A stretch of 52,454 bases of DNA from Secundilactobacillus hailunensis. Lineage in GTDB: Bacteria > Bacillota > Bacilli > Lactobacillales > Lactobacillaceae. Made by a program: the position numbers and the translations under genes. The notes under the pieces are model-generated. The model was given only the letters and a program-made list of their open reading frames with translations. It was not told the origin of the DNA and searched no databases. The DNA is taken from the NCBI RefSeq assembly GCF_005405185.1, contig NZ_BJDO01000015.1, positions 1 to 52,454 on the forward strand, given 5' to 3'. Of this stretch, positions 33,590-42,965 are shown piece by piece (the stretch's first letter is position 1; each line of letters begins with the position of its first letter).

Positions 33590-35968
33590 TTACTTAAGTG
33601 GAGTCCACTTCCAGTTAGTTACTTCTGGCATATCAGTACCGTTTTCACGGATGTAAGCAGTATGCTTAGCAACCATGTCATCCATACGTTGTTCGAAGTA
33701 TGCACCCTTTACAGCGTATTCAGGCATGCTGAGTAAGGCATCCTTAGCCAAGTGGTAACGGTCGAGTTCGTTCAAGACACGCATATCAAATGGTGTGGTG
33801 ATATCACCGTTTTCACGGTAACCATGAACACGAAGGTTATGGTTGTGACGATCGAAGAACATATCACGAACTAAGTCTTCATAACCATGGAAGGCAAAGA
33901 TAACAGGCTTGTCAGTGGTGAAGTAACGGTCGAATTCTTCGTCACTCAGGCCACGAGGGTCTTTCTTAGGTGAACGAAGTCTCAACAGGTCAACCACGTT
34001 GATGACACGCATCTTCAATTCAGGGAATTCGTCATGCAGCAATGAAACTGCGGCGAAGACTTCCCAAGTTGGTTCACTACCAGCGGCAGCGAAGACAACG
34101 TCAGGTTCTTGACCCTGATCAGTTGAAGCCCAGTCGATGTAACCTAAACCATTGTGGACAAGGTTAGTAGCTTCATCGATTGAGAACCATTGTGGACGTG
34201 GGTGCTTTGAAGTAACTAACAAGTTGATTGTTTGATAGCTACGGAAAGCAACGTCGGCAACAGCCAGCAAGGTGTTAGCATCACCTGGCAGGTATTCACG
34301 GATGAGTTCTGGTTTCTTCTCATACAAATGAGTTAACATACCTGGGTCTTGGTGAGTGTAACCATTGTGGTCTTGCTGGAAGACAGTTGAAGTATCCACG
34401 AAGTTCAATGATGGATACTGCTTACGCCATGATTGTTCTGAAGCTTTACGCAACCACTTCATGTGTTGAGTCAACATTGAGTCGACAACACGACCAAATG
34501 ATTCGTAAGTTGCGAAGAAGCCATGACGACCAGTTAAGACGTAACCTTCCAACCAGCCTTCAGCTTGGTGTTCGGAAAGTTGTGAGTCAATAACACGGCC
34601 TTGAGGTGCCATGTTTTCGTCGTTAGGCGTCTTAATAGGTTCTTCCCATTGACGCTTACCGGTATCAAGCATTGAGTACAGACGGTTTGATTTAGATTCA
34701 TCAGGACCGAATGCACGGAAGTTGGTAGGGTTTAACTTCATGGTGTCAGCAACCCAGTCAGACCAAACGATCATGTCTTGAGCAGTGATAGCACCTGGAG
34801 TCTTAACTTTAATAGCGTATTTCTTGTAGTCAGGTAATTTCAATGGTTCTGGCTTGATCCCACCATTAGTGATAGGGTTCATAGCCATCCGTTGTTCACC
34901 CTTAGGCGCCATGTCGCGAACTTCTTGCTTGATGGTACCATCAGCATTGAAGAAGTCCTCTGGCTTGTATGACTTCAACCACTTAACTAATTGGTCAGAA
35001 TGTTCCATTGCACCTGCGGCAATTGGTAGTGGAACTTGGTGAGCACGGAATGAACCTTCAACAGGGTTACCATCGAAGTCTTCCTTAGGACCAGTCCAGC
35101 CTTTAGGTGAACGGAAGATGATCATTGGCCAGTTAGGAAGTGAATTGTCATTGTTTTCACGGGCATTCTTTTGAATAGCCTTGATCTTTTCAATGGCTTT
35201 ATCCATAGCCTTAGCCATGTCATCATGAACTGGTTTGTGATCGTCTGGGTTAGCAACTTCGACGAATTCTGGATCCCAGCCCATACCTTTAAAGTAGCTA
35301 GTCAAGTCTTCATCACTCATCCGTGAAAGGATGGTTGGGTTAGAAATCTTGAAGCCGTTCATGTTAATAATTGGTAATACAGCACCATCTTTGATTGGGT
35401 TGATGAATTTGTCTGAGAACCATGATGTAGCTAATGGACCAGTTTCAGATTCACCATCACCAATTTCAACAGCGGCAATTACGTCTGGGTTATCTAAAAT
35501 TGCACCAGTACCGTGTGAAAGTGAGTAACCAAGTTCGCCACCCTCGTGGATTGAACCTGGTGTTTCAGGAGCAGCATGTGAAGCAACGCCACCTGGGAAT
35601 GAGAATTGCTTGAATAATTTCTTAAGACCTACTTTGTCTTGAGAAATGTTTGGGTAGATTTCTGAGTAGCTGCCGTCAAGATATGAGTTGGAAACCATAA
35701 CTTGACCACCATGACCTGAACCTTCGATGTAAAACATGTTCAAATCATACTTCTTAATAACCCGGTTTAAATGGGCATAAATGAAGTTTTGAGAAACAAT
35801 AGTTCCCCAGTGACCAATAGGCTTAATCTTAACATCATCTGAGGTTAAGTCGCGGTCCAATAATGGGTTGTCCCGTAAGAAAAGCTGACCAACAGATAAG
35901 TAGTTGGCTGCACGCCAATACGTGTCAACGCCTTCCAAATATTGTTCGGAATCGTAATCTTCTGCCAT
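33590..35968 (-). CDS. xfp: xylulose-5-phosphate/fructose-6-phosphate phosphoketolase
   Basis: Thiamine diphosphate enzyme that splits xylulose-5-phosphate with phosphate to acetyl phosphate and glyceraldehyde-3-phosphate, central to heterofermentative sugar use. It has 792 residues, the usual length. [23 protein letters not shown] and the ThDP/metal motif GDGESETGP are present. The start at 35968 ([13 protein letters not shown]) follows AAAGGAGTG; the frame continues 64 residues upstream across the promoter. A GntR-type regulator is encoded upstream on the same strand. Confidence 0.97.
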   Translation of the reverse strand: MAEDYDSEQYLEGVDTYWRAANYLSVGQLFLRDNPLLDRDLTSDDVKIKPIGHWGTIVSQNFIYAHLNRVIKKYDLNMFYIEGSGHGGQVMVSNSYLDGSYSEIYPNISQDKVGLKKLFKQFSFPGGVASHAAPETPGSIHEGGELGYSLSHGTGAILDNPDVIAAVEIGDGESETGPLATSWFSDKFINPIKDGAVLPIINMNGFKISNPTILSRMSDEDLTSYFKGMGWDPEFVEVANPDDHKPVHDDMAKAMDKAIEKIKAIQKNARENNDNSLPNWPMIIFRSPKGWTGPKEDFDGNPVEGSFRAHQVPLPIAAGAMEHSDQLVKWLKSYKPEDFFNADGTIKQEVRDMAPKGEQRMAMNPITNGGIKPEPLKLPDYKKYAIKVKTPGAITAQDMIVWSDWVADTMKLNPTNFRAFGPDESKSNRLYSMLDTGKRQWEEPIKTPNDENMAPQGRVIDSQLSEHQAEGWLEGYVLTGRHGFFATYESFGRVVDSMLTQHMKWLRKASEQSWRKQYPSLNFVDTSTVFQQDHNGYTHQDPGMLTHLYEKKPELIREYLPGDANTLLAVADVAFRSYQTINLLVTSKHPRPQWFSIDEATNLVHNGLGYIDWASTDQGQEPDVVFAAAGSEPTWEVFAAVSLLHDEFPELKMRVINVVDLLRLRSPKKDPRGLSDEEFDRYFTTDKPVIFAFHGYEDLVRDMFFDRHNHNLRVHGYRENGDITTPFDMRVLNELDRYHLAKDALLSMPEYAVKGAYFEQRMDDMVAKHTAYIRENGTDMPEVTNWKWTPLK

Positions 35969-36032
35969 TAGAGTAACACTCCTTTGATTGATTAAAGATA
36001 ACTGCACGACGTAATCATTGCAGTTGAAAAAT

Positions 36033-36108
36033 GGTGTGTTAATTACCAGATACAAATTGACCCGATAATTTACACACCTTATGATAGTCTCATTTGCATA
36101 AAAGTCAA
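36033..36108 (-). promoter_or_regulatory. xfp promoter and leader inverted repeat
   Basis: TTGACT (complement of 36103-36108), 16 bases and TATCAT (complement of 36081-36086). Immediately downstream, 36033-36044 and 36067-36078 form a 12-bp inverted repeat (GGTGTGT type) with one mismatch that could be an operator or an mRNA hairpin. The rest of the 318-base gap between xfp and the GntR gene shows nothing else apart from the terminator at 36245. Confidence 0.65.
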
Positions 36109-36244
36109 CCGCTCTGAAAATTGATACGGTCCAATCCTTAGACATAATCAAGTTACTCACGTTCTACCCCTAGCAAGGCTGGTCCCAGCAAGCTTCTACC
36201 CGATCGATTTTACGTTTTCATCCGTTCTGCAGCCATGAAAAATA

Positions 36245-36269
36245 CCACCCGGTTATTGTCATCGGGTGG
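36245..36269 (-). terminator. terminator of the GntR-type gene
   Basis: CCACCCG (36245-36251) pairs with CGGGTGG (36263-36269); on the minus strand TATTTTTC follows. Confidence 0.8.
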
Positions 36270-36286
36270 CATCTTAACGGCGTATT

Positions 36287-37015
36287 CTATTCTTCATCCA
36301 AAGTAACAAAAGTATTGTAATTGAAGTAATCATAGCGCAACCGCATATTAGAAACTTCAAACGGCGTGCCATCATCTAAGAAGAAAATACCTTCCATAAT
36401 AGCTACTGGTTCGTTTGGCTTCAAGGTCAGTAGCTCTTGATCTTCCTCATTTGATGGGGCCACTTTAACCGTCATAAACGACTTGGTAACCACCTTGTTT
36501 TGAACGTCTTCCAAATAGTTAAAGATCGAACCTGACACAACTTTTTGGGAAAGTTCCGGTGCGATCTTTATCGGGATAAACCCTCGTTCAACCATAAAGG
36601 GATGCTCATCAAACAACCGCAGGCGCTTAATCTCATACACAAAATCGCCCTTTTCCAAGAACAGGTCTTGCTGCATTTCTTCATTAGCAGGAACTACTTT
36701 GAAGGACAGCAGCTTAATGCCCTGTGTTTGGCCATCATTCTTAAAACTGTCGGTGATTCCCAAATTTGAGCCTTCATAATGAAAAATCGTTTGATTCTTC
36801 ATGTATAATGGATTAATAAACGTCCCAGAACCACGTTTCTTAAAAATAATCCCTTGATTTGCTAAAACACTAAGTGCTCGCTTGATTGAACTGCGACTGA
36901 CGTTGTATGCTTCACTTAGGCTTCGTTCATCTGGTAGTCGTTTGTTTGGAAACTGATTATCGTGAATTCGTGACTTTAAGTCATGCAGTACTCTTCTGTA
37001 AACTAAATCTGCCAT
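36287..37015 (-). CDS. GntR-family regulator with UTRA domain
   Basis: A 242-residue repressor of the HutC subgroup. The winged-helix part (about 1-70) has LPDERSLSEAYNVSRSSIKR and IIFKKRGSGTFI, and the UTRA ligand-binding domain spans about 90-235 with FMVERGFIP. GAGGGAGATT precedes ATG at 37015. It sits between xfp and ybaK as its own unit with a terminator. Its effector is unknown. Control of xfp is possible by proximity but not shown. Confidence 0.92.
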   Translation of the reverse strand: MADLVYRRVLHDLKSRIHDNQFPNKRLPDERSLSEAYNVSRSSIKRALSVLANQGIIFKKRGSGTFINPLYMKNQTIFHYEGSNLGITDSFKNDGQTQGIKLLSFKVVPANEEMQQDLFLEKGDFVYEIKRLRLFDEHPFMVERGFIPIKIAPELSQKVVSGSIFNYLEDVQNKVVTKSFMTVKVAPSNEEDQELLTLKPNEPVAIMEGIFFLDDGTPFEVSNMRLRYDYFNYNTFVTLDEE

Positions 37016-37175
37016 TCCAATCTCCCTCGCAACCAGCTTTACTGATTTTATAATTGAATCGAGTATAACAGATTTTATAGCTTTAGGATAGATTGAAACG
37101 AACTATTCAGCAAATTGGTCCTTATTAATTATTCATCTGGGCTGTACCAAATTATTTAAGTAAGGAATGATTCTC

Positions 37176-37688
37176 ATGTCAAAAAAGAAAAAATCGAGTA
37201 AATTACATAAAACCTTAGTCGAACAGATCCTCGACAAGGCTAAGATCAGCTATACGCAAATGTCATTTGCCACACACGAAGCCGGTGACGTTCAGCAAAT
37301 GGATATTGATGAAAGTACGATTGATCAGCATACCATCTATAAAACACTGGTTGCTTCCGGTAAAACGACCGGCCCCGTAGTCGGTGTTCTTCCCATAGAT
37401 ACACATTTGGACCTCAAAAAGTTGGCCAAAGCTTCCGGTAACAAAAAGGTCAACATGGTGCCACTAAAGGAACTCGTTAAAACGACGGGTTACGAACATG
37501 GCGCCAATACGCCCATTGGTATCTGGGAAAAGTTAAAGTACCCGATCTACTTCGATAACACCGCTAAAGAACAGGGCGAAATCATTGTCTCTTCCGGACA
37601 GATCGGCCGTTCAGTGAAAGTCAACGCTGAAGCGGTCTGCAAGTTGGTCCACGGTGAGTTTACGGATTTACTGGAGAAAGAAGAATAG
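37176..37688 (+). CDS. ybaK: Cys-tRNA(Pro)/Cys-tRNA(Cys) deacylase YbaK
   Basis: A 170-residue editing enzyme of the YbaK/EbsC family that hydrolyses mischarged Cys-tRNA(Pro). It has the basic N-terminus (SKKKKSSKLHKT), TIYKTLVASGK, and GVLPIDTHLDLKKLAKASG, with GQIGRSVKVNAEAV near the C-terminus. ATG at 37176 is chosen because AAGGA lies nine bases upstream; an ATG at 37167 abuts that site. Followed by a tandem repeat array. Confidence 0.9.
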   Translation: MSKKKKSSKLHKTLVEQILDKAKISYTQMSFATHEAGDVQQMDIDESTIDQHTIYKTLVASGKTTGPVVGVLPIDTHLDLKKLAKASGNKKVNMVPLKELVKTTGYEHGANTPIGIWEKLKYPIYFDNTAKEQGEIIVSSGQIGRSVKVNAEAVCKLVHGEFTDLLEKEE

Positions 37689-37702
37689 TTCTTTTAGATG
37701 GC

Positions 37703-37983
37703 CTAATCGGGCTCAAACGAGCAAAGAGTTGCATATAACTAAGAGGCACCACAAATCCAGGTTCGGGGTCCTCGACTTCTATATAGACTAATCGGGCTCA
37801 AACGAGCAAAGAGTTGCATATAAGTAAAGAGCACCACAAATCCAAGTTCGGGGTGCTTTGCTTTTACATAGCCTAATCGGGCTCAAACGAGCAAAGAGTT
37901 GCATATAACTAAGAGGCACCACAAATCCAGGTTCGGGATTTATGGTGCCTCTTAGTTATACTCCACTCTTTAAACGCTCGTTT
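37703..37983. repeat. tandem array of three TAATCGGGCT hairpin repeats, period about 85 bp
   Basis: CTAATCGGGCTCAAACGAGC recurs at about 37703, 37789 and 37873. The first two copies keep only the left arm plus a short hairpin. The third forms a full hairpin: AAACGAGC (37886-37893) with GCTCGTTT (37976-37983), then AAAGAGT/ACTCTTT around TGCA/CTCC, then TATAACTAAGAGGCACC and its complement. It lies between convergent ybaK and HD-hydrolase genes and may end their transcripts. It does not look like CRISPR, since spacers are not unique. Confidence 0.8.
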
Positions 37984-37990
37984 TCGCACC

Positions 37991-38659
37991 TTACTTTAAT
38001 CCATTCCACTCCGCCTTAAAATCTTCCAAGAACGTCGTCATCGTCTTCTGACGTTCCTTGGCGATTCTTTTGGCTACCGGAGTGTTCATCCTATCAGGCA
38101 GTTTGAGCAGTTTTTCGTAGAAATGATTAATGATAGTTTCATTATCTAAATTACGGTATTCCGCTTTGGTCATACTAGTACGGGGCTTAATTTTAGGATC
38201 ATAGATTTTTTCGCTATGATGGCCGCCGTAGTAAATCGCTCTGGTAATCCCAATAGCGCCAATCGCATCCAATCGATCCGCATCCTGCACGATTTGGCCC
38301 TCTAATGGTAACGGGTGCTGATCATCCGTTAGTGATTTACTAAATGACATATTGTTAATAATAAACATGATCATCTGCACCTGATCTGGACCGAATTCAA
38401 CCGAACTCAAGAATTTCTCAACGCCCCGTTGCGCCGTTAAGACGTCCGAAACCAATTTGTCATCAATCACATCATGTAAATAAGCCGAACTGAGGGTGAT
38501 CAAATAATCTGCTGAGGGTTCTTCTGCCATCAGCATTTTCGCATTGGTCACTACCCGATTAATGTGGTCGATTCCATGCCCTGTCGCATCACCCGCCAAT
38601 TTTTGCGAGGTATATTTTTTTATTGCAGCTAATTGCTCAGTTGCTTCCAAGTCGCTCAC
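37991..38659 (-). CDS. HD-domain metal-dependent phosphohydrolase
   Basis: A 222-residue protein with the HD superfamily pattern: GHGIDH (27-32), AYLHDVID (59-66, HD at 62-63) and VQDADRLDAIGAIG further on. Similar lactobacillus and Bacillus proteins are nucleotide or dinucleotide hydrolases, but the substrate is not readable from the sequence. The start is GTG at 38659 with only a weak GAGAAAG upstream. It converges on the hairpin array. Confidence 0.88.
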   Translation of the reverse strand: MSDLEATEQLAAIKKYTSQKLAGDATGHGIDHINRVVTNAKMLMAEEPSADYLITLSSAYLHDVIDDKLVSDVLTAQRGVEKFLSSVEFGPDQVQMIMFIINNMSFSKSLTDDQHPLPLEGQIVQDADRLDAIGAIGITRAIYYGGHHSEKIYDPKIKPRTSMTKAEYRNLDNETIINHFYEKLLKLPDRMNTPVAKRIAKERQKTMTTFLEDFKAEWNGLK

Positions 38660-38824
38660 CTAAACTTTCTCAATAATAGAAAATATAATACTTTATTTTT
38701 ATTAAAATTAAGTTAGAAAATATGCCGGCTAAAAATTTTGCAGAACGTCTCTTTTGTATTTTATGGTGGTCATTATGCTATCAAATCATCTGTCAATGGC
38801 TGGCGGCTGGTTTTAGATAATCAC

Positions 38825-38853
38825 TTGCGTCACCCGCGTAAACATGCTAAATT
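38825..38853 (+). promoter_or_regulatory. aroD promoter
   Basis: TTGCGT (38825-38830), 17 bases and TAAATT (38848-38853), upstream of the aroD start. Confidence 0.6.
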
Positions 38854-38893
38854 CAGATGAGAAATAGATTAATCAAAGGAGGCCCAACGTTTC

Positions 38894-39646
38894 ATGACAC
38901 CAGTATCCTTTAAAGGACTTTCGCTTGGCAGCGGAATCCCTAAAATTTGCGTTCCCATTACGGGCGCTGATTCAAACACGGTCATTGGCCAAGCCGGTGA
39001 AGCCGTTTCATCAGCTGCTGACCTTGCTGAATGGCGGCTCGATTACTTTAACGATCTAGAAGATACCGCAAGCATTATTTCAACCGCCAACCGTTTGATC
39101 GAGATCCTTGGTGATCTCCCATTGATCATCACCCTGCGCGACCGTGCTGAGGGCGGTAAACGTCAAATTGCCGACGCGGACTATCTCAATCTCTACACGC
39201 AGCTCGTGGCCCGTACTGAAGTCACCGCTATCGATGTCGAATGGCAACGAGACCCCACCATTACGGCACAGTTGATCACCCTGACTCGCGCTCACCAAGT
39301 CCGTACGATCATCAGCCACCATGAATTTGAACACACCCCAACTAAAGCTGTGATGGTGGACCAGCTCACTAAAATGGCCCAATTAAATGGTGATGTGGTC
39401 AAACTAGCCGTCATGCCTGCCAGTAACGAGGACGTTTTAAACCTGATGGTGTCCACCCACGAAGCCAGCCAGCAGTTTTCACAGCCCATTATCACCATGG
39501 CAATGGGCTCACTGGGTGCAGTTACCCGGGTCGCTGGCCAGACCTTTAACAGCGTGATGACCTTTGCGACCACTTCGAACTTATCAGCTCCGGGACAGTT
39601 AACTGTGGATCAGACTCGCCAGATCTTGAAAATCATTGCACAATGA
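38894..39646 (+). CDS. aroD: type I 3-dehydroquinate dehydratase
   Basis: Third step of the shikimate pathway; forms an imine through a lysine. It has 250 residues. Visible sites are EWRLDYF (46-52), the catalytic His in IISHHEFEHTP (142-143) and Lys170 in DVVKLAVMP. ATG at 38894 follows AAAGGAGG. It is alone here, not with other shikimate genes, though it feeds the aromatic branch used by the trp operon at the other end of the window. Confidence 0.95.
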   Translation: MTPVSFKGLSLGSGIPKICVPITGADSNTVIGQAGEAVSSAADLAEWRLDYFNDLEDTASIISTANRLIEILGDLPLIITLRDRAEGGKRQIADADYLNLYTQLVARTEVTAIDVEWQRDPTITAQLITLTRAHQVRTIISHHEFEHTPTKAVMVDQLTKMAQLNGDVVKLAVMPASNEDVLNLMVSTHEASQQFSQPIITMAMGSLGAVTRVAGQTFNSVMTFATTSNLSAPGQLTVDQTRQILKIIAQ

Positions 39647-39747
39647 AATTCAATTTAGTAGAAGCTAGACTACCTTTACTGGTAAATTATCCAAGAGTGA
39701 GTGATTAACGTTATAGGACTTGGTAAATAAGAATTTTATCAAAATTA

Positions 39748-39806
39748 TTGAAACAGCTTACATTATCTGCTATATTATTAGGTGAAAGATACGTAAAACG
39801 TTTTAC
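39748..39806 (+). promoter_or_regulatory. rbsK promoter and LacI-type operator
   Basis: TTGAAA (39748-39753), 17 bases and TATATT (39771-39776). The 14-bp perfect palindrome GTAAAACGTTTTAC (39793-39806) begins 16 bases after the -10 box, so a LacI/RbsR-type repressor there would block elongation. No such regulator gene lies nearby. Confidence 0.75.
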
Positions 39807-39854
39807 TTAACTTAATCATAGAGAAATTCACAATTTGAAATGAGGTTTATTGAA

Positions 39855-40787
39855 ATGACTAATCGCGTAACTGTAATTGGTAGTTTAAACGTCGATACTA
39901 TTCTGGAAATCCCCCGTTTACCTAAACCTGGCGAAACCCTTGCCATGGGTGATCAATCCTTTGCCGGTGGCGGTAAGGGTTCCAACCAAGGAATCGCTGC
40001 GGGACGTGCCGGTGCTGACACCCACTTTATTGGTAAGATCGGTGACGACGCCAACGGTAAGTTTATGGTCAAATCCATGACTGACTCCGGCATTAACGTT
40101 GATCAGGTAACTGTCACTAAAGAAGCTAAAACTGGTCAAGCGTTCATCTTACTAGATAAGAACGGTCAAAATTCAATCTTAGTTTATGGCGGTGCCAACC
40201 AGGTCCTCTCCACCAAAGACGTTGATAACGCCAAGGATATTATTGCTAATAGCGACTTTATCATTACCCAGTTTGAAACACCACTGACAGTTGCTGAAGC
40301 AGCCTTCAAGGTTGCCAAGGACAACAACGTGGTCACCATTTTGAACCCGGCACCCGCCCAGGAAGCGATTCCAGCCAGTTTACTTGCGGTTAGCGACCTC
40401 GTTGTGCCAAACGAAACTGAATGCCAGACGTTAACTGGTGTTGAGATCACCGACGAAGCTTCCATGATCAAGGGAGCTGAAAAACTCCACGCAATGGGTG
40501 CTAAGGGTGTCATTATAACCGTTGGCAGTAAGGGCGCCTTCTACCACACAGCAGATGGCAACTACGGTTTTGTTGATGCCTTCAAGGTTAAAGCCGTAGA
40601 TACCACTGCTGCCGGTGATACCTTTATCGGTGCCTTGAGTTCTCAGCTAAAACCTGACTTTAGCAATCTAGCAGAAGCCATCCGTTTTGCTAACCGTGCC
40701 TCATCCATCACTGTTCAGCGGATGGGCGCCCACCCTTCAATTCCAACCTTAGCGGAAATTGAAGCGGCGGAAAAAGCCAACAAATAA
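39855..40787 (+). CDS. rbsK: ribokinase
   Basis: Phosphorylates ribose to ribose-5-phosphate. It has 310 residues, PfkB family. GGGKGSNQ (38-45), NPAPAQ (164-169), PNETE (185-189) and the catalytic TTAAGDTFIGAL with Asp255 are visible. The ATG at 39855 follows GAGG; an ATG at 39840 lies before it. Ribose transporter genes and RbsR are not in the window. The operator upstream implies sugar-inducible expression. Confidence 0.93.
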   Translation: MTNRVTVIGSLNVDTILEIPRLPKPGETLAMGDQSFAGGGKGSNQGIAAGRAGADTHFIGKIGDDANGKFMVKSMTDSGINVDQVTVTKEAKTGQAFILLDKNGQNSILVYGGANQVLSTKDVDNAKDIIANSDFIITQFETPLTVAEAAFKVAKDNNVVTILNPAPAQEAIPASLLAVSDLVVPNETECQTLTGVEITDEASMIKGAEKLHAMGAKGVIITVGSKGAFYHTADGNYGFVDAFKVKAVDTTAAGDTFIGALSSQLKPDFSNLAEAIRFANRASSITVQRMGAHPSIPTLAEIEAAEKANK

Positions 40788-40816
40788 CCGTTTAATTTTG
40801 TAATTTTGCTCTAAAC

Positions 40817-40865
40817 GTTCCTGAATTATCGGAGAATTTCTTTGATAATTCGGGAACTTTTTTTG
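40817..40865 (+). terminator. rbsK terminator
   Basis: GTTCCTGAATTATC (40817-40830) pairs with GATAATTCGGGAAC (40844-40857), then TTTTTTTT. Confidence 0.92.
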
Positions 40866-41045
40866 TTCTGCTAGTAGCTTTCTGAAGTTCTCATCCCCCT
40901 AAAATAGCAACTCAAGCAGCCTTTTATAATTTATTTTTGGAATTAATTTATAATTAATTATAGAATATTATTGATTATACTATTGGAATTATCTATAATT
41001 GCCATTGTTAGGGCTTTCAAAGTAATTTATAAAGGAGGGGATTCA

Positions 41046-42035
41046 ATGAACCTAATTGCACTCGTTGGCACTAACACCCAAGCTTCTTACAGTAGCAAAT
41101 TATTATCCTACCTTCAGGCGCACTTTTCTGACAACGCAACGATAATGGTTTGCGAAATAAGTGGTTTACCACTTTTCTCAGCAGAAGAAAGTGAGACGCC
41201 AGCTAAAATCCATGGATTAGCAAATCTAATAACGGCTTCTGATGGCGTGGTTATTGCGACACCAGAATTTAATCAGGCTGTTCCAGCGGCGTTAAATTCT
41301 TCATTGGCTTGGTTGTCTTGGCAAATTCATCCGTTACGGCATAAACCCGTAATGCTCATCGGTGTCTCGTCGGATCAGACCAATACTGACAGCGCACTGA
41401 CTAATCTCAGAAACATTTTAACATCACCGAACATTGATGCCAGTGTTTTTAACCAATTCACCCTGAAAAACGTACAGGAATTATTAGCCGAAAATAAGCT
41501 AACGAATTCTGGCACGTTGCCGCAATTGGAAACTCAATTGACGCGTTTTATTACCGCAATTACTAATGGATCTACCCAAATTGATTCTACTTCTGGCGCT
41601 TCTAAACATACTGACGCCACTGCTGGGGCTTCACAGAAGCCTACCGAAACGCCTGATTACTCATCGGATTTAGACCAGCCAGCCACCGATTCTACTTCTG
41701 GGGCTTCTAAACATACCGATGCGACTGCTGGAGCTTCGCAGAAACCTGCTGAAGTACCTGACTACTCATCGGACTTAGATCAGCCAGCCACCGATTCTAC
41801 TTCTGGGGCTTCTGAACATACTGATGCGACTGCTGGAGCTTCACAGAAACCTACTGATATGCCTGACTACTCATCGGATTTAGACCAGCCAACAACTGAT
41901 TCTACTTCTGGGGCTTCTGAACATACTGATGCGACTGCTGGAGCTTCACAGAAACCTACTGATGTACCTGACTACTCATCGGATTTAGATCGATCTGAAC
42001 AGACAGATGCCACAACCGGCGCTTCTGCAAAATAA
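41046..42035 (+). CDS. NADPH-dependent FMN reductase with C-terminal 35-residue repeats
   Basis: Residues 1-175 are a flavodoxin-like reductase (MNLIALVGTNTQASYSSKLL start, FMN site ATPEFNQAVPAALNSSLAWLS, VMLIGVSS strand). Residues about 180-325 carry four copies of a 35-residue unit with DSTSGAS and PDYSSDLDQP, then a partial fifth. The acidic, Ser/Thr/Gly-rich tail is unusual for this family. AAAGGAGGGG precedes ATG at 41046. It is followed 25 bases later by the PAS protein gene. The repeats may be a linker or a variable-length region. Confidence 0.9.
   Translation: MNLIALVGTNTQASYSSKLLSYLQAHFSDNATIMVCEISGLPLFSAEESETPAKIHGLANLITASDGVVIATPEFNQAVPAALNSSLAWLSWQIHPLRHKPVMLIGVSSDQTNTDSALTNLRNILTSPNIDASVFNQFTLKNVQELLAENKLTNSGTLPQLETQLTRFITAITNGSTQIDSTSGASKHTDATAGASQKPTETPDYSSDLDQPATDSTSGASKHTDATAGASQKPAEVPDYSSDLDQPATDSTSGASEHTDATAGASQKPTDMPDYSSDLDQPTTDSTSGASEHTDATAGASQKPTDVPDYSSDLDRSEQTDATTGASAK
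41583..42002 (+). repeat. coding tandem repeat, period 105 bp, four copies
   Basis: The 105-bp unit starts at 41583, 41688, 41793 and 41898, in frame with the reductase gene. Copies 3 and 4 are nearly identical, so recent expansion or slippage is likely. Confidence 0.95.
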
Positions 42036-42060
42036 TCATATAATCAAGGAGGATTTAATA

Positions 42061-42531
42061 ATGAATGATGAAAAAGTAACTCTAGACAAAAATAATGTGC
42101 TTCATTTCCGTACTGGTGAAATTCCGATGGAGGCATTACGGGTTTTACTCAATACGCTACCTTTTGAAGTTGATTTCGTTGATGCTACGGATCACTTCAA
42201 ATGGTTCTCGGATGATGGCAACCGAATTTTCCAACGAACACCCGATCAAGTTGGCAGAGAAGTGCTTAAATGTCATCCTGCAAAGGCCAGCGATAAGGTT
42301 TCTCAGATTCTTAAGGAATTTCACGCTGGTACCCGTGATCAATTTGAATTCTGGTTACCACTGAAGGGGCATCTGATCTACATTTCCTACTACGCTTTAC
42401 GTGATGAAGAAGGGAAATATCTCGGCTGCTTCGAATTCACCGGTAATATCGACCACTTACAATCACTTAAGGGAACAAAAATTTTGGAAAATAGCCGCGA
42501 CATCACAATTCAACACAATGATCAGCAGTAA
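42061..42531 (+). CDS. PAS-domain protein
   Basis: A 156-residue protein with one PAS-like fold of the DUF438-associated type: FEVDFVDATDHFKWFSDDGNRIF, VGREVLKCHPAKASDKV and the closing EEGKYLGCFEFTGNIDHLQSL. No effector domain is attached. CAAGGAGG precedes ATG at 42061, 25 bases after the reductase gene. It may sense redox state or bind a cofactor and act with the reductase; this is inferred from the pairing. Confidence 0.88.
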   Translation: MNDEKVTLDKNNVLHFRTGEIPMEALRVLLNTLPFEVDFVDATDHFKWFSDDGNRIFQRTPDQVGREVLKCHPAKASDKVSQILKEFHAGTRDQFEFWLPLKGHLIYISYYALRDEEGKYLGCFEFTGNIDHLQSLKGTKILENSRDITIQHNDQQ

Positions 42532-42574
42532 CCAAAAAACTCACCCAGCAGAATGCTAGGCGAGTTTTTTTGGT
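42531..42574. terminator. terminator after the PAS gene
   Basis: ACCAAAAAACTC (42531-42542) and the complementary GAGTTTTTTTGGT form a long A/T-flanked hairpin that serves both convergent genes. Confidence 0.88.
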
Positions 42575-42597
42575 ATCTCTGAAGTTAAATATCTAAA

Positions 42598-42963
42598 CTA
42601 AGCGACTGGTTCAACTGGCAGGTGCATACCCTTCCAGCCTTCTAGGGCACATGATAATTCATATGCTTTGAAGCCATTTGAAAGAAGGATCAGCAATGCG
42701 GCTTTGCCTAAAGTCGTGCCGGCAGTCCAATCATAAACAACGTAGGTCTTAGACTTGTCCAACTCATTGAGATGATCAGAAAGGTCCTTGGCAGCGATAG
42801 CAACCGCACCCTTGATCTGATCCTTTTTAATTTGTGCAGGCGCATTTCTAACGTCTAAAACAACGTATTTAGAATCTGGTTTCTGCATTTCTGGCAAAAC
42901 CTCGTCGTGCCCGATGTATAGACTCATATAAGTTTTTAAAAAGTTGATTTTCTCGGTATCCAT
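42598..42963 (-). CDS. rhodanese-like protein without the catalytic Cys
   Basis: A 121-residue single rhodanese domain (VVLDVRNAPAQ, GAVAIAAKDL). The active-site loop reads VYDWTAGTTLGKAA, so the usual Cys is missing and sulfur transfer of the normal type is unlikely. The only Cys lies in ELSCALEGW. It starts two bases after the MarR gene ends, clearly coupled to it. It may act as a binding or regulatory module. Confidence 0.9.
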   Translation of the reverse strand: MDTEKINFLKTYMSLYIGHDEVLPEMQKPDSKYVVLDVRNAPAQIKKDQIKGAVAIAAKDLSDHLNELDKSKTYVVYDWTAGTTLGKAALLILLSNGFKAYELSCALEGWKGMHLPVEPVA

Positions 42964-42965
42964 GA

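Noticed and set aside
35969-36160. A longer xfp protein starting at 36160
   Set aside because: The extra 64 residues cross the promoter, are unlike the family, and have no ribosome site.
37703-37983. CRISPR array
   Set aside because: The repeated units are contiguous 85-bp copies with no unique spacers and no cas genes nearby.
41583-42002. Non-coding tandem repeat or CRISPR
   Set aside because: The 105-bp period is in frame with the reductase gene and encodes a regular 35-residue unit.
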